Assembly: GCA_910584715.1 (NCBI GenBank)
Contig: CAJUAN010000010.1
Span: 86,216-95,371 of the forward strand
Reading direction: 5' to 3'
Origin: an uncultured Oscillospiraceae bacterium
Lineage (GTDB): Bacteria; Bacillota; Clostridia; Oscillospirales; Ruminococcaceae
Length of the DNA stretch: 9,156 nt
In this document: positions 1 through 6,361 of the stretch, one piece after another
Position numbering within the stretch: position 1 is the stretch's first letter
How the letters are laid out: each line of letters starts with the position of its first letter
Notes under the pieces: model-generated
Database searches by the model: none
What the model was told of the DNA's origin: nothing
What the model saw: the letters and a program-made list of their open reading frames with translations, nothing else
Translations under genes and position numbers: made by a program

Positions 1-146
1 TCGTCCGGAGTCTCGGGATCATTGTCGTCAGACTCATCGGGAGTATCCGGTGTGTCATCGTCAGTTTCGTCCGGAGTTTCGGGGTTATTGTTATCCGGCT
101 CATCGGGAGTATCCGGTGTGTTGTCATCGGTCTCATCCGGAGTCTC
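1..146 (-). repeat. 66-bp tandem coding repeat (22-residue acidic Pro/Thr/Asp unit)
   Basis: CGGAG followed by TCTCGGG or TTTCGGG recurs at 6, 72 and 138, exactly 66 bp apart. Two complete units and the start of a third are visible from residue 468 on. Each unit begins ETPDETDD, continues with TPDTPDE and ends in a run of Asp/Asn before Pro. The array leaves the window, so the copy number is unknown. It is probably an extended spacer between the folded domain and a cell-surface anchor. Confidence 0.85.
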
Positions 147-1547
147 GGGATTTTCTGTATTGTCCGAAGTATCCGGATTTTCAGGTGTATCGGGAGTTAC
201 AGGCTTATCCTTAATGGTATAGTCAAACGCGCTGGAACCGAACTGAATGTTTCCGCTGAATTCCTTGCAGATGACCTGACCCTCATAGTGAGGATTGTAG
301 CCCTTGCCTTCGCCGCCGCCTACGGAAGAGCTGGGAGCCAGCAGACTTCCTACGCCGGAAGCAATCGTAACGTTGTTTCCGCCGGGAACGTTTATCATTA
401 CCTTGGAGTTGCCCGTCTTGTTTCCGCTTGTAAGCGAACCGCCGTTATAGTATGCGCCCCAGTCGAATACCAGGTTTACGTCGCCTTCGCCCACAATATT
501 AAAGATAACCGTGGATCCGTCGGGAACGTCGTATCTGAGCGCCATATTTTCGGAGGTCTTCATTGCATTGTATTCTTCAACGGTCATGTTGAATACGTTA
601 ACGTCCGCATCGCTGCCCTTTAATGTGATAGTTCCGTATTCTGATTTGATGTAGCTGCTGTCGCTGCCGTTGCTGACGGTAGTTCCGCTGACCTGTGAAA
701 TAGCCGAAGATGTTTGTCTCAGCTCGTTAAATGTATTCTGGAAATCAACGGTGCAGTCCTCGCCCACAGCGACCTTATCGCCGTTGAGCGTGCCCACTAC
801 AGAACCGCCGACCTCAAAGCTTGAACCTTTGTGGTCAATGCCTTCGCCAACGTCAACGTTTCCGCCTACGGCAACAACTCCGGAGCCGTCGCCTACGTCG
901 ATATTGTTTTTACCCGTCTGGGTATAATTTCCCTCAACAAAAACGTTGTAGCCGTTTGCTCCGCCGAGAATTGAGCGAACGCTCTCGGCAGCAGCCTCCG
1001 CTTCTTCTGCAGCTTCTTCCGCAGCAGTTTCACCAGCTGTATCATCAGCTGGAGTTTCGGAAGCGGCTTCTTCAACAGGAGCGGCTGTGTCGTCGGCAGG
1101 TGTTTCAACAACGGTATCCTCAACAGATGCGGATTCGTCGTCAGGAGTCTCGGTAACGTTCTCCTCAACCGGGGCTGTTTCATCCGCAGGAGTCTCGTCT
1201 GCGTTTTCTTCAACGGACGCAGTCTCGTCGGCGGGTGTTTCAGCAGCATTTTCTTCAATGGGAGCTTCCGCTTCCGCCTCGTCAACCTCTGCGCCTACAG
1301 CTTCGGCAGCCTCGCCCGCCACCGCGTTTTCGTCGGTATTTACATCGTCGTCTCCGTCGCCCGTTGTGTCGGCCTCGGCTTCTTCAGCTTCCTCTTCGTT
1401 TTCGCCTACGGCGATCTTGTGACCCATCATATCCGTTGCGCTTACGTCAGCCGCGCTTGCCGCGGGCGACTGAGCGGCAAACATACTTACCGCAAAAGTA
1501 AATGCGGCAACGGATTTTATGAGAGCCTTTTTCTTATTGTTTTCCAT
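1..1547 (-). CDS. Choice-of-anchor A family secreted surface protein, 3' end cut by window edge
   Basis: The reading frame is open from ATG at 1547 to the left edge (515 codons seen, no stop). Residues 1-32 are a Sec signal peptide: KKK near the start, a hydrophobic core, and an ASA|A cleavage site. Residues about 45-190 are an acidic Glu/Ala/Thr/Pro stretch with five 15-16-residue repeats. Residues about 197-440 match the choice-of-anchor A domain: NVFVEGNY opening, VVAVGGNV, a central VFDWG segment, then GSLLAPSSSV and EGQVI near the end. From residue 441 an acidic Pro/Thr/Asp tail with 22-residue repeats runs out of the window. Known for the family: the domain is shared by surface proteins that use different C-terminal anchors (LPXTG, dockerin or others); its biochemical role is not established. 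The anchor is unseen here. GGAGG lies 8 nt before the ATG, and the gene has its own promoter. The domain call is confident; an adhesion role is only inference. Confidence 0.85.
   Translation of the reverse strand, partial: MENNKKKALIKSVAAFTFAVSMFAAQSPAASAADVSATDMMGHKIAVGENEEEAEEAEADTTGDGDDDVNTDENAVAGEAAEAVGAEVDEAEAEAPIEENAAETPADETASVEENADETPADETAPVEENVTETPDDESASVEDTVVETPADDTAAPVEEAASETPADDTAGETAAEEAAEEAEAAAESVRSILGGANGYNVFVEGNYTQTGKNNIDVGDGSGVVAVGGNVDVGEGIDHKGSSFEVGGSVVGTLNGDKVAVGEDCTVDFQNTFNELRQTSSAISQVSGTTVSNGSDSSYIKSEYGTITLKGSDADVNVFNMTVEEYNAMKTSENMALRYDVPDGSTVIFNIVGEGDVNLVFDWGAYYNGGSLTSGNKTGNSKVMINVPGGNNVTIASGVGSLLAPSSSVGGGEGKGYNPHYEGQVICKEFSGNIQFGSSAFDYTIKDKPVTPDTPENPDTSDNTENPETPDETDDNTPDTPDEPDNNNPETPDETDDDTPDTPDESDDNDPETPD
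1032..1259 (-). repeat. 45-bp imperfect tandem coding repeat (acidic VEEN..ETPADETA unit)
   Basis: Residues 97-172 of the choice-of-anchor A protein contain five consecutive imperfect units of 15, 15, 15, 16 and 15 residues. Each has the pattern VEE(N/D/A)..ETPADETA with Ser, Pro or Gly at the end. The DNA is similar but not identical between units, with many synonymous changes, so the array is not freshly expanded. It makes the region N-terminal to the folded domain strongly acidic and probably unstructured. Confidence 0.85.
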
Positions 1548-1555
1548 ATGCAAAG

Positions 1556-1560
1556 CCTCC
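1556..1560 (-). promoter_or_regulatory. Ribosome binding site of the choice-of-anchor A gene
   Basis: GGAGG (within AGAGGGAGGC on the minus strand) is placed 8 nt before ATG 1547. Together with the signal peptide that follows at once, it fixes the start. Confidence 0.85.
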
Positions 1561-1642
1561 CTCTCAAAACTTTGTTATGAATCAAAACTTTCTTCCGTAC
1601 ATATTCAAAAAAGCATAACTGTACTTTTTATTCTTTACAAAA

Positions 1643-1651
1643 ATTATATCA
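1643..1651 (-). promoter_or_regulatory. Extended -10 promoter for the choice-of-anchor A gene
   Basis: The minus strand reads TGATATAAT, a perfect TATAAT preceded by the TGn extension, in a very AT-rich stretch. No good -35 hexamer stands 17 bp upstream (TGGATT is the best), which fits an extended -10 promoter. The predicted transcript start near 1636 gives a leader of about 90 nt. The rest of the 1548-1751 gap between this gene and pilT is AT-rich and holds no gene and no convincing terminator. Confidence 0.6.
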
Positions 1652-1751
1652 TATATATTGCAAAAAATCCATATTTTTTTCAAATAATCATTTAAAATTT
1701 TATACATATTTTTTTGTACAGAATGCACAACAACGCGGCTTTACGTTAATA

Positions 1752-2810
1752 TTACACCGCTTTAACACGCTTTGACATAAGCTCCTGATTAGACGCATAG
1801 TCAACCGCGGTATCCGCCGTAATTACGCCCTCGCGGAATAATTTCAGCAGCGAGCCGTCCATGGTCTGCATTCCCGCTTCGGACTGGAGCACCGTGTCTA
1901 TCTGATGTGTTTTCTGTTCGCGTATCATGGTTCTGATCGCGCTGTTCACGTTCATTATCTCAAAAGCGGGTACAAGTCCTCCCCTAACCGAGGGGACAAG
2001 CTGCTGGGTAACCACGGCGCGGAGCACCATTGAAAGCTGCACCCTTATCTGGTGCTGCTGATTTGTGGGGAAAACGTCTATGATACGATCTACCGTGTTC
2101 GCCGCCCCGTTGGTGTGCAGGGTGGACAGCACGAGCTGACCGGTTTCGGCGGCGGTCATGGCTATGTTTATTGTCTCGAAGTCCCGCATTTCCCCCACAA
2201 GGATAACATTGGGAGCCTGCCTCAGAGCCGCCCTGAGAGCGTTCACATAGCTGTCCGTGTCTATATTTATCTCCCGCTGGCTGATTATGCATTTTTTGTG
2301 CTTGTGGAGAAATTCTATGGGATCCTCTATTGTTATTATATGTCCCTCGCTGTTTGAGTTGATACGGTCTATCATGCAGGAAAGGGTGGTGGACTTGCCG
2401 TTTCCCGCCGCTCCGGTAACGAGGACTATGCCGCTTTTTATCTCGGAAAGCTCCATAACGCTTTCGGGTATGCCCAGCTTCGCGCTGTCGGGAAGCTCAA
2501 AGGGAACGCACCGCAGTACTGCCGAAAACGAGCCTCTCTGGCGGTATATGTTCGCCCTGAATCTGCCGGTACCCTTTATGGAAAAGGAGAAATCCATTTC
2601 GCACTTTAAATCGTCGGGACTCGTTATATCCAGTCCCGCCAGAGAAAAAATTTCAAAGACCGCGGCTTTTATTTCGTCGGGCATAAGATAATTTCCTCCG
2701 GCTGAGACCACTCTGCCGTCAATCTTGAAAGCAAGAGCCGCGCCCGAGACCATGAAAATATCCGACGCGCCCTTTTTCACCGCGTCGATAAGTATCTGCT
2801 TAACGTCCAT
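1752..2810 (-). CDS. pilT: PilT-type type IV pilus retraction ATPase
   Basis: This is a 352-residue cytoplasmic hexameric ATPase of the secretion-ATPase superfamily, which in characterised pili disassembles the filament. An N-terminal PAS-like half (GASDIF, KIDGRV) precedes the RecA-like ATPase. Motifs in order: Walker A GAAGNGKST at 133-141, Asp box around TIEDPIEF at 160-167, Walker B ILVGEMRD at 203-210, and His box ETGQLVLSTLHTN at 222-234. AIRTMIRE at 291-298 is the signature that separates PilT from the extension ATPase PilB. Length is normal for PilT (about 340-370). Differences from typical PilT are GAAGNGKS instead of GPTGSGKS and Gln225 where the first His of the His box normally is. 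ATG 2810 has AAGGAA at suitable spacing. It ends the pilus-like operon, 37 nt after the DJ-1 family gene. No PilB partner is in the window. Confidence 0.93.
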   Translation of the reverse strand: MDVKQILIDAVKKGASDIFMVSGAALAFKIDGRVVSAGGNYLMPDEIKAAVFEIFSLAGLDITSPDDLKCEMDFSFSIKGTGRFRANIYRQRGSFSAVLRCVPFELPDSAKLGIPESVMELSEIKSGIVLVTGAAGNGKSTTLSCMIDRINSNSEGHIITIEDPIEFLHKHKKCIISQREINIDTDSYVNALRAALRQAPNVILVGEMRDFETINIAMTAAETGQLVLSTLHTNGAANTVDRIIDVFPTNQQHQIRVQLSMVLRAVVTQQLVPSVRGGLVPAFEIMNVNSAIRTMIREQKTHQIDTVLQSEAGMQTMDGSLLKLFREGVITADTAVDYASNQELMSKRVKAV

Positions 2811-2847
2811 GAAAATCAGTTCCTTTCGCTTTTATCGGGATACGGAG

Positions 2848-3447
2848 TTACCGCATATCGGGCATAGCCGCGCAGTAATACCCCAGCTTGTGAAAATTGT
2901 ACCACTCATTGATCTTGTTTTCGGGGGCAAGACCAACTGCAAGCAATACTTCCTTTGCAAATTCAAGAGCCGCCGTACCGTTTGCCGTAACGATATTTCC
3001 GCCGCGCACAGCCTGTTTATGGATATACAGCTTTTCTCCGACGTAGGCTTCGCCCGCCCACTGCTTAAGATCGTTGGGGTCGTTGCTCGTATGGGGGACG
3101 TTGTTCAGCAGCCCCAGCGTTCCAAGAAAAGCGGAGGCGTCGCATATACCGCCAAGAAGCTTTCCTTTTTTGGCGCAGCTTTCCGCAAAAGCTGAAACGC
3201 CGCGCGCTTCGGGGGTTCTCCAAGACATTCCGCCTATCAGTATCAGCGCTTCGTAATCCTCGGGAACTGTATCCAAACCGAAGTCGGGAACGGTTCTGAA
3301 CCCGCCTATTGACGTGACCGGCTCTTTTGTGAGCGAAACGGTTTTTACCGAAAATTCGCCGCGTCCCAGCATATTTACCGCCGAGGACAGATACGCCGCC
3401 TCCCAGTCGGCAAACTTATCCAAAATAAAAAGCAGGATCGTTTTCAT
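2848..3447 (-). CDS. DJ-1/PfpI family protein, YdeA-like class I glutamine amidotransferase fold
   Basis: This is a 199-residue cytoplasmic protein with no signal peptide or membrane segment. Family features: DKFADWE near the start with the conserved acidic Glu16, LILIGG at 68-73, the nucleophile elbow GGICDAS with Cys102, and PHTSND with His119. The PHTSN motif and the C-terminal EWYNFHKLG resemble the YdeA/YoaZ branch of the family. Members have been called putative proteases, deglycases or stress proteins; the activity of this one cannot be read from sequence. GGAGG 7 nt before ATG 3447 is strong. The gene sits between the pilin-like genes and pilT on the same strand with gaps of 45 and 37 nt, so it is probably cotranscribed. 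That is an odd position for a DJ-1 protein and may be incidental. Confidence 0.88.
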   Translation of the reverse strand: MKTILLFILDKFADWEAAYLSSAVNMLGRGEFSVKTVSLTKEPVTSIGGFRTVPDFGLDTVPEDYEALILIGGMSWRTPEARGVSAFAESCAKKGKLLGGICDASAFLGTLGLLNNVPHTSNDPNDLKQWAGEAYVGEKLYIHKQAVRGGNIVTANGTAALEFAKEVLLAVGLAPENKINEWYNFHKLGYYCAAMPDMR

Positions 3448-3492
3448 GATATTACCTCCGTTTGTAGTTTTGCGCCGGAAAACTTTGCCGTC

Positions 3493-3966
3493 TTATTCTC
3501 CCAGCCATATTCCCAGCGGAGCGTCCTCCGTCCCGCCCGAGGAGACCGTCCGCCACACCAGTATCTCAAAGCCGCCGCCCGAAAATTTCACATCGCAGGA
3601 AATATCCTGCCTGTCGTTTATGGGCGTTTTCCACCGCACGGTCAGACCGTCGGGAAGCGTTTCATATTCCGCTCCGTTTACCTCGTCAAGCTCAGCGAGC
3701 AGCATGAAATCTCTGTAATCGGAATACCCGCTCACGACCGAATCTATTTCCGCGAGAGTACGTTTCGCTTCAAGGTCGGCGGCGTAATATTCCGCCGTGT
3801 AGTCCGCGCTTTTTACGCTGAAGCTTTTTTCGTTCTCCGCCGCCGAAAGAGACAGCGCCGCAAGAGCGGTCAGGCACAGCGTAACGAATATCATCATCAG
3901 CGACAGATACCCCGTGCCTATGCCTGCGGGACGGCTGTTTTTCCCGGTATTTTCCTTAACGCCCAT
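3493..3966 (-). CDS. PilX/GspK-like minor pseudopilin candidate
   Basis: This is a 157-residue protein with a basic leader (residues 1-17), one hydrophobic helix at about 19-43 and an extracytoplasmic domain. The start of the helix reads GTG|YLSLMMIF: Gly18 could be the -1 residue for prepilin peptidase, and +5 is Met instead of Glu. GspK- and PilX-type minor pilins likewise lack or relax E+5, and the following ENEKSFSVKSADYTAEYYAAD resembles the PilX N-terminal helix continuation. I do not recognise the C-terminal domain; it has few Cys and ends GIWLGE. ATG 3966 begins 1 nt after the stop of the preceding gene, with GGTGAG inside that gene's end, so translation is likely coupled. It is a real gene by operon context and membrane topology; the pseudopilin role is inference. 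Confidence 0.7.
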   Translation of the reverse strand: MGVKENTGKNSRPAGIGTGYLSLMMIFVTLCLTALAALSLSAAENEKSFSVKSADYTAEYYAADLEAKRTLAEIDSVVSGYSDYRDFMLLAELDEVNGAEYETLPDGLTVRWKTPINDRQDISCDVKFSGGGFEILVWRTVSSGGTEDAPLGIWLGE

Positions 3967-3967
3967 T

Positions 3968-4471
3968 TCAGCTCACCGTCCCTTTCCTGGGAAGATACGC
4001 TCCCGCCGTTATAGTGTAAAGAACTTCGCCGTCACTGCTGTCGTTACCGTCGGTGAAAACTATCTGCATTTCCGAAAGCCCGCCCGGTTCTTCGCCGCTG
4101 ACCGACACGAGCATATAAAGCTCCGCGTTTTCGGGACTGTACGCGCACTCCTCCGTAAGCGGGAGCTTGACTTGAAAATCGTACCCGCCGCCCTCAAGGT
4201 CTCCGCCGCGGATATCGTAAGAATTACTGCCGAAAAGCTTTTCAAGGGTTTGGGGAAGGTTTCCCGTTTCGGAAAATATCTCCGCCGCCGACTGGGCGCA
4301 GAATGACATTCTTTCAAGCCGCCCGCTTTCCCTCGAAAGTCTGCCGGAAGCCGCAAAGGCGTTCAGGATCACCGCCGAGGCAATGCTGAAAAACATCAGG
4401 ACGATTATCATTTCCACAAAAAAAAGATTCAGCCGCCCGCCGGCGGGGACTGCCTTTATGGGACTTTTCAC
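3968..4471 (-). CDS. Pseudopilin-like protein with conserved E+5 helix but no Gly at -1
   Basis: This is a 167-residue protein beginning with GTG at 4471 (AAAGGAG 11 nt upstream). A basic leader ending in GGRLN precedes LFFVEMIIVLMFFSIA, which aligns well with the type IV pilin start FTLIEMLIVIAIIGI. Glu20 falls at the +5 place, but the residue that would be -1 is Asn15, not Gly; the nearest Gly are 11-12. A single membrane helix (about 16-38) is followed by a globular domain with Cys58 and Cys116, a possible disulfide. The end of the protein, VLYTITAGAYLP, looks like a terminal strand. It is probably a minor subunit similar in role to GspH/I. It is either processed atypically or left uncleaved. 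The next gene starts 1 nt after its stop. Confidence 0.72.
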   Translation of the reverse strand: MKSPIKAVPAGGRLNLFFVEMIIVLMFFSIASAVILNAFAASGRLSRESGRLERMSFCAQSAAEIFSETGNLPQTLEKLFGSNSYDIRGGDLEGGGYDFQVKLPLTEECAYSPENAELYMLVSVSGEEPGGLSEMQIVFTDGNDSSDGEVLYTITAGAYLPRKGTVS

Positions 4472-4495
4472 TGCCGCTTCCGCTCCTTTCCCGAT

Positions 4496-4948
4496 TTATT
4501 TCTCTCTGTTCCTACAGTACGCCGTAAAGGAATGCCCGCTGTCCTCAGCCGTTATCTTTATAAGTCCGTCCGCGTTTTCGACGGTCAGCATTTCCGCTTC
4601 AAACATTTTTTCACCGCCGCTGCTCACGGGTTCGTCGCCCTCGGCGAAAAGTCTTTCGCAGACAGCCTCCCCGTCAAAATATATCAGGGTAACGCAGCCG
4701 TCCCCCTTGAGCAAAAGCTCGCTTTCCGAGAGCACCTCGGCGCTTTCGCCGGCGCGTATCTTGTTTGTTATGTATCTCACAGCCGCCGCGGAACTGAAGG
4801 TGCTGTCGTAATTCCCGCTTATCCGTCCGTATGCGGAGGCGGCTACCGCAATTATTATCAGGCAGCACACGGAAAATATAAGGAACAAAGTCATGCTCGC
4901 CGCCGAGCTGACCGTTTCCGCGAGCCGTCCCGAGCCGGGTCTGTTCAT
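4496..4948 (-). CDS. DUF4860 family protein, pilin-like membrane protein
   Basis: This is a 150-residue protein with a short N-terminal tail, one membrane helix at about 19-41, and an extracytoplasmic beta-rich domain. The pattern after the helix (RISGNYDSTFSSAAAVRYITNKIR, then LLLKGDGCVTLIYFDG, ERLF, DGLIKIT and a final FTAYCR) corresponds to what I recall of DUF4860. That family occurs in Clostridia beside PilC/PilT-like genes; its function is unknown. Residues GRLAE at 8-12 are not a good prepilin site because the hydrophobic helix starts only at Met19. ATG 4948 overlaps the preceding stop as ATGA, with AAGGAGG 7 nt upstream, so the two genes are translationally coupled. Recalled family membership should be checked against Pfam. 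Confidence 0.75.
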   Translation of the reverse strand: MNRPGSGRLAETVSSAASMTLFLIFSVCCLIIIAVAASAYGRISGNYDSTFSSAAAVRYITNKIRAGESAEVLSESELLLKGDGCVTLIYFDGEAVCERLFAEGDEPVSSGGEKMFEAEMLTVENADGLIKITAEDSGHSFTAYCRNREK

Positions 4949-5262
4949 TCCGCGCCCTCCTTTTCGATGACCGTCACCGTGGGACGTATATTCGCCCCGA
5001 AATAGCTGTAGTCTACAATATATTTGTCCTCGTTTATCCTTACGCCGTAATGCTTTTCAAGGTACTCCAGGTCGGGAGGATACTCCCCCTCTATGGAGTA
5101 GCACAGGGACGCGCCCTTCATGACCGAGTTATAGACCGCCTCGGCGCGCTTTTCACCCGCCGCAGAATCTGCGTTACCCGCCGATATCACGAACCATGCG
5201 GCGACGGCTGCAAACAGCAGAGCCGACAGCAGATACAGCTTTCCGCGATATTTTTTTTTCAC
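4945..5262 (-). CDS. Small pilin-like membrane protein (GspG-like middle region)
   Basis: This is a 105-residue protein with GTG start at 5262, a basic start MKKKYRGK, one hydrophobic helix at about 8-28, and a short extracytoplasmic domain. The segment CYSIEGEYPPDLEYLEKHYG (residues 54-73) recalls the YP..L..L region after the helix in GspG-type pseudopilins. SYFGANIRPTVTVI near the end is a strand-rich finish. No Gly/Glu prepilin site is visible: the helix has no Glu. The ribosome site is weak (AAAGGCGG about 11-15 nt upstream), and translation may depend on coupling to the pilC stop 38 nt away. An alternative start is not available in frame upstream. A nine-A run follows the GTG directly. 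It lies right after pilC and overlaps the DUF4860 gene. The pilin-related role is inference. Confidence 0.72.
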   Translation of the reverse strand: MKKKYRGKLYLLSALLFAAVAAWFVISAGNADSAAGEKRAEAVYNSVMKGASLCYSIEGEYPPDLEYLEKHYGVRINEDKYIVDYSYFGANIRPTVTVIEKEGAE

Positions 5263-5300
5263 AGTACCGTCAGCCGCCTTTCCGTTGGTTTTTCATATGC

Positions 5301-6347
5301 TTACCCTATGGACGTGATTATGTCCGTCATGGGGAGCATTACCGCGATAAGCACCGCGCCGATTATTATTGCCAGTATGCCTATTATCACAGGCTCGATA
5401 AAGGATACCGCGCTGTAGATCTTCCTGTCGCACTCGAGGCTGAGACGTTCGTCTATCTTTTTCCACGCCGCGTCAAAGGCTCCCGACTTATAGGCCACTT
5501 TAAGAGAGCGGGCGTATATGGACGGCAGCAGCTTTGATTTCCCGATAGCGTCCGCGAAGTACTCTCCGTCCAGCACCATAGTTTCGCAGTCTTTGATCCT
5601 GCGCTTTACAGCCTTGTTTTCGGTAAGCTCCGCGGCAAGCTCCAAGGTCTGTTCGGGAGCTATCCCGCAGGCCGTCATCATGCTCATAGCTCCCGTAACG
5701 TCAGCCATAGCCACAGCTTCGGACATTTTCCCCGTAAGTACGAAATTCGTGAAAATACCGTAAAGCTTACGCCTTGCGGCGGGTACCTGCATAAGCACGG
5801 CAATAACAAGCGTTACCGCCAGCGCGGCAAGAAGTATTACCATTACTGCCGTTCCCAGACCGTAGGCAAAGGAAATGCTGTCCTCCACAACGGCGGCCGC
5901 GCTTTCGTCGAACTGCATGAATATCTCACGGAACATGGGTATTACCTTTATCACCATAACAACGACGACAGCGGTCATCATCGCCAGCAGCAGCAGGGGG
6001 TGGGACACTGCGCTTTTCACCGTCTGCCTCAGCTCGGCTCTTTTGGAATAGTAGTCCGAAAGTCCGCTGAGAGTATCCTCCAGCCGTCCCGTAACGGAGC
6101 CTATCTTCACCATTTTCACCGCGTAGTCGGGAAAGATCCCCGATTTTTCCATAGCGGTAAAAAGCGCGGAATCGTCGCTGCTCATGTGCTCCGTCAGAAT
6201 ATTTGATATCTCTCTGAAACGCTTGTCCCCCGAATCCTCGGCAAATACCTCCAGACCGTCGGCGACGGGTATTCCAGCCTCGAGTATCATGGCAAGCTGC
6301 TCGCAGAAAAAAGCGGTCTCCTCATTGGTAAGAATTTTAAGCGACAT
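5301..6347 (-). CDS. pilC: PilC/GspF-family inner-membrane platform protein
   Basis: This is a 348-residue polytopic membrane protein, the platform on which the assembly or retraction ATPases of type IV filaments and type II secretion act. It has the two-copy T2SSF layout. The first cytoplasmic domain (about 10-115; EQLAMILEAGIPVADGLE and KIGSVTGRLE) leads to a membrane helix at 117-138 (SHPLLLLAMM). A second membrane helix lies at about 162-186, the second cytoplasmic domain (about 212-315; MADVTGAMSMMTACGI and YKSGAFD) is recognisably a repeat of the first, and a last helix is at 318-338. It is somewhat shorter than typical PilC (about 400). The open frame extends to a TTG at 6365, but ATG 6347 has GGAGG 8 nt upstream and is preferred; it begins 14 nt after the transglutaminase stop. 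Confidence 0.92.
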   Translation of the reverse strand: MSLKILTNEETAFFCEQLAMILEAGIPVADGLEVFAEDSGDKRFREISNILTEHMSSDDSALFTAMEKSGIFPDYAVKMVKIGSVTGRLEDTLSGLSDYYSKRAELRQTVKSAVSHPLLLLAMMTAVVVVMVIKVIPMFREIFMQFDESAAAVVEDSISFAYGLGTAVMVILLAALAVTLVIAVLMQVPAARRKLYGIFTNFVLTGKMSEAVAMADVTGAMSMMTACGIAPEQTLELAAELTENKAVKRRIKDCETMVLDGEYFADAIGKSKLLPSIYARSLKVAYKSGAFDAAWKKIDERLSLECDRKIYSAVSFIEPVIIGILAIIIGAVLIAVMLPMTDIITSIG

Positions 6348-6355
6348 AGTTTTAT

Positions 6356-6360
6356 CCTCC
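6356..6360 (-). promoter_or_regulatory. Ribosome binding site that sets the pilC start
   Basis: GGAGG lies 8 nt before ATG 6347. A six-codon-longer version from TTG 6365 would contain this site within its coding sequence and has no comparable site of its own. Confidence 0.8.
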
Positions 6361-6361
6361 G

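Noticed and set aside
1..146. 66-bp spaced repeat as a possible CRISPR array
   Set aside because: The units are contiguous, stay in frame and encode an acidic repeat. There are no unique spacers between conserved palindromic repeats.
288..1501. Several plus- and minus-strand open frames within the first 1.5 kb, rich in Ser, Leu, Gln, Pro or Arg
   Set aside because: These are shadows of the repeat-rich choice-of-anchor A gene, which has a signal peptide, a ribosome site and a recognisable domain. The low-complexity coding DNA keeps other frames open.
1714..1730. Small hairpin TTGTACA/TGCACAA after pilT as a terminator
   Set aside because: In the direction of pilT transcription the stem is weak (one G-U pair) and followed by a run of A, not U. 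In the other direction the T-run comes before the stem. No intrinsic terminator is supported in 1548-1751.
2257..2691. 144-codon plus-strand open frame opposite pilT
   Set aside because: It lies fully antisense to conserved ATPase motifs and has no family features. It is a shadow of the real gene.
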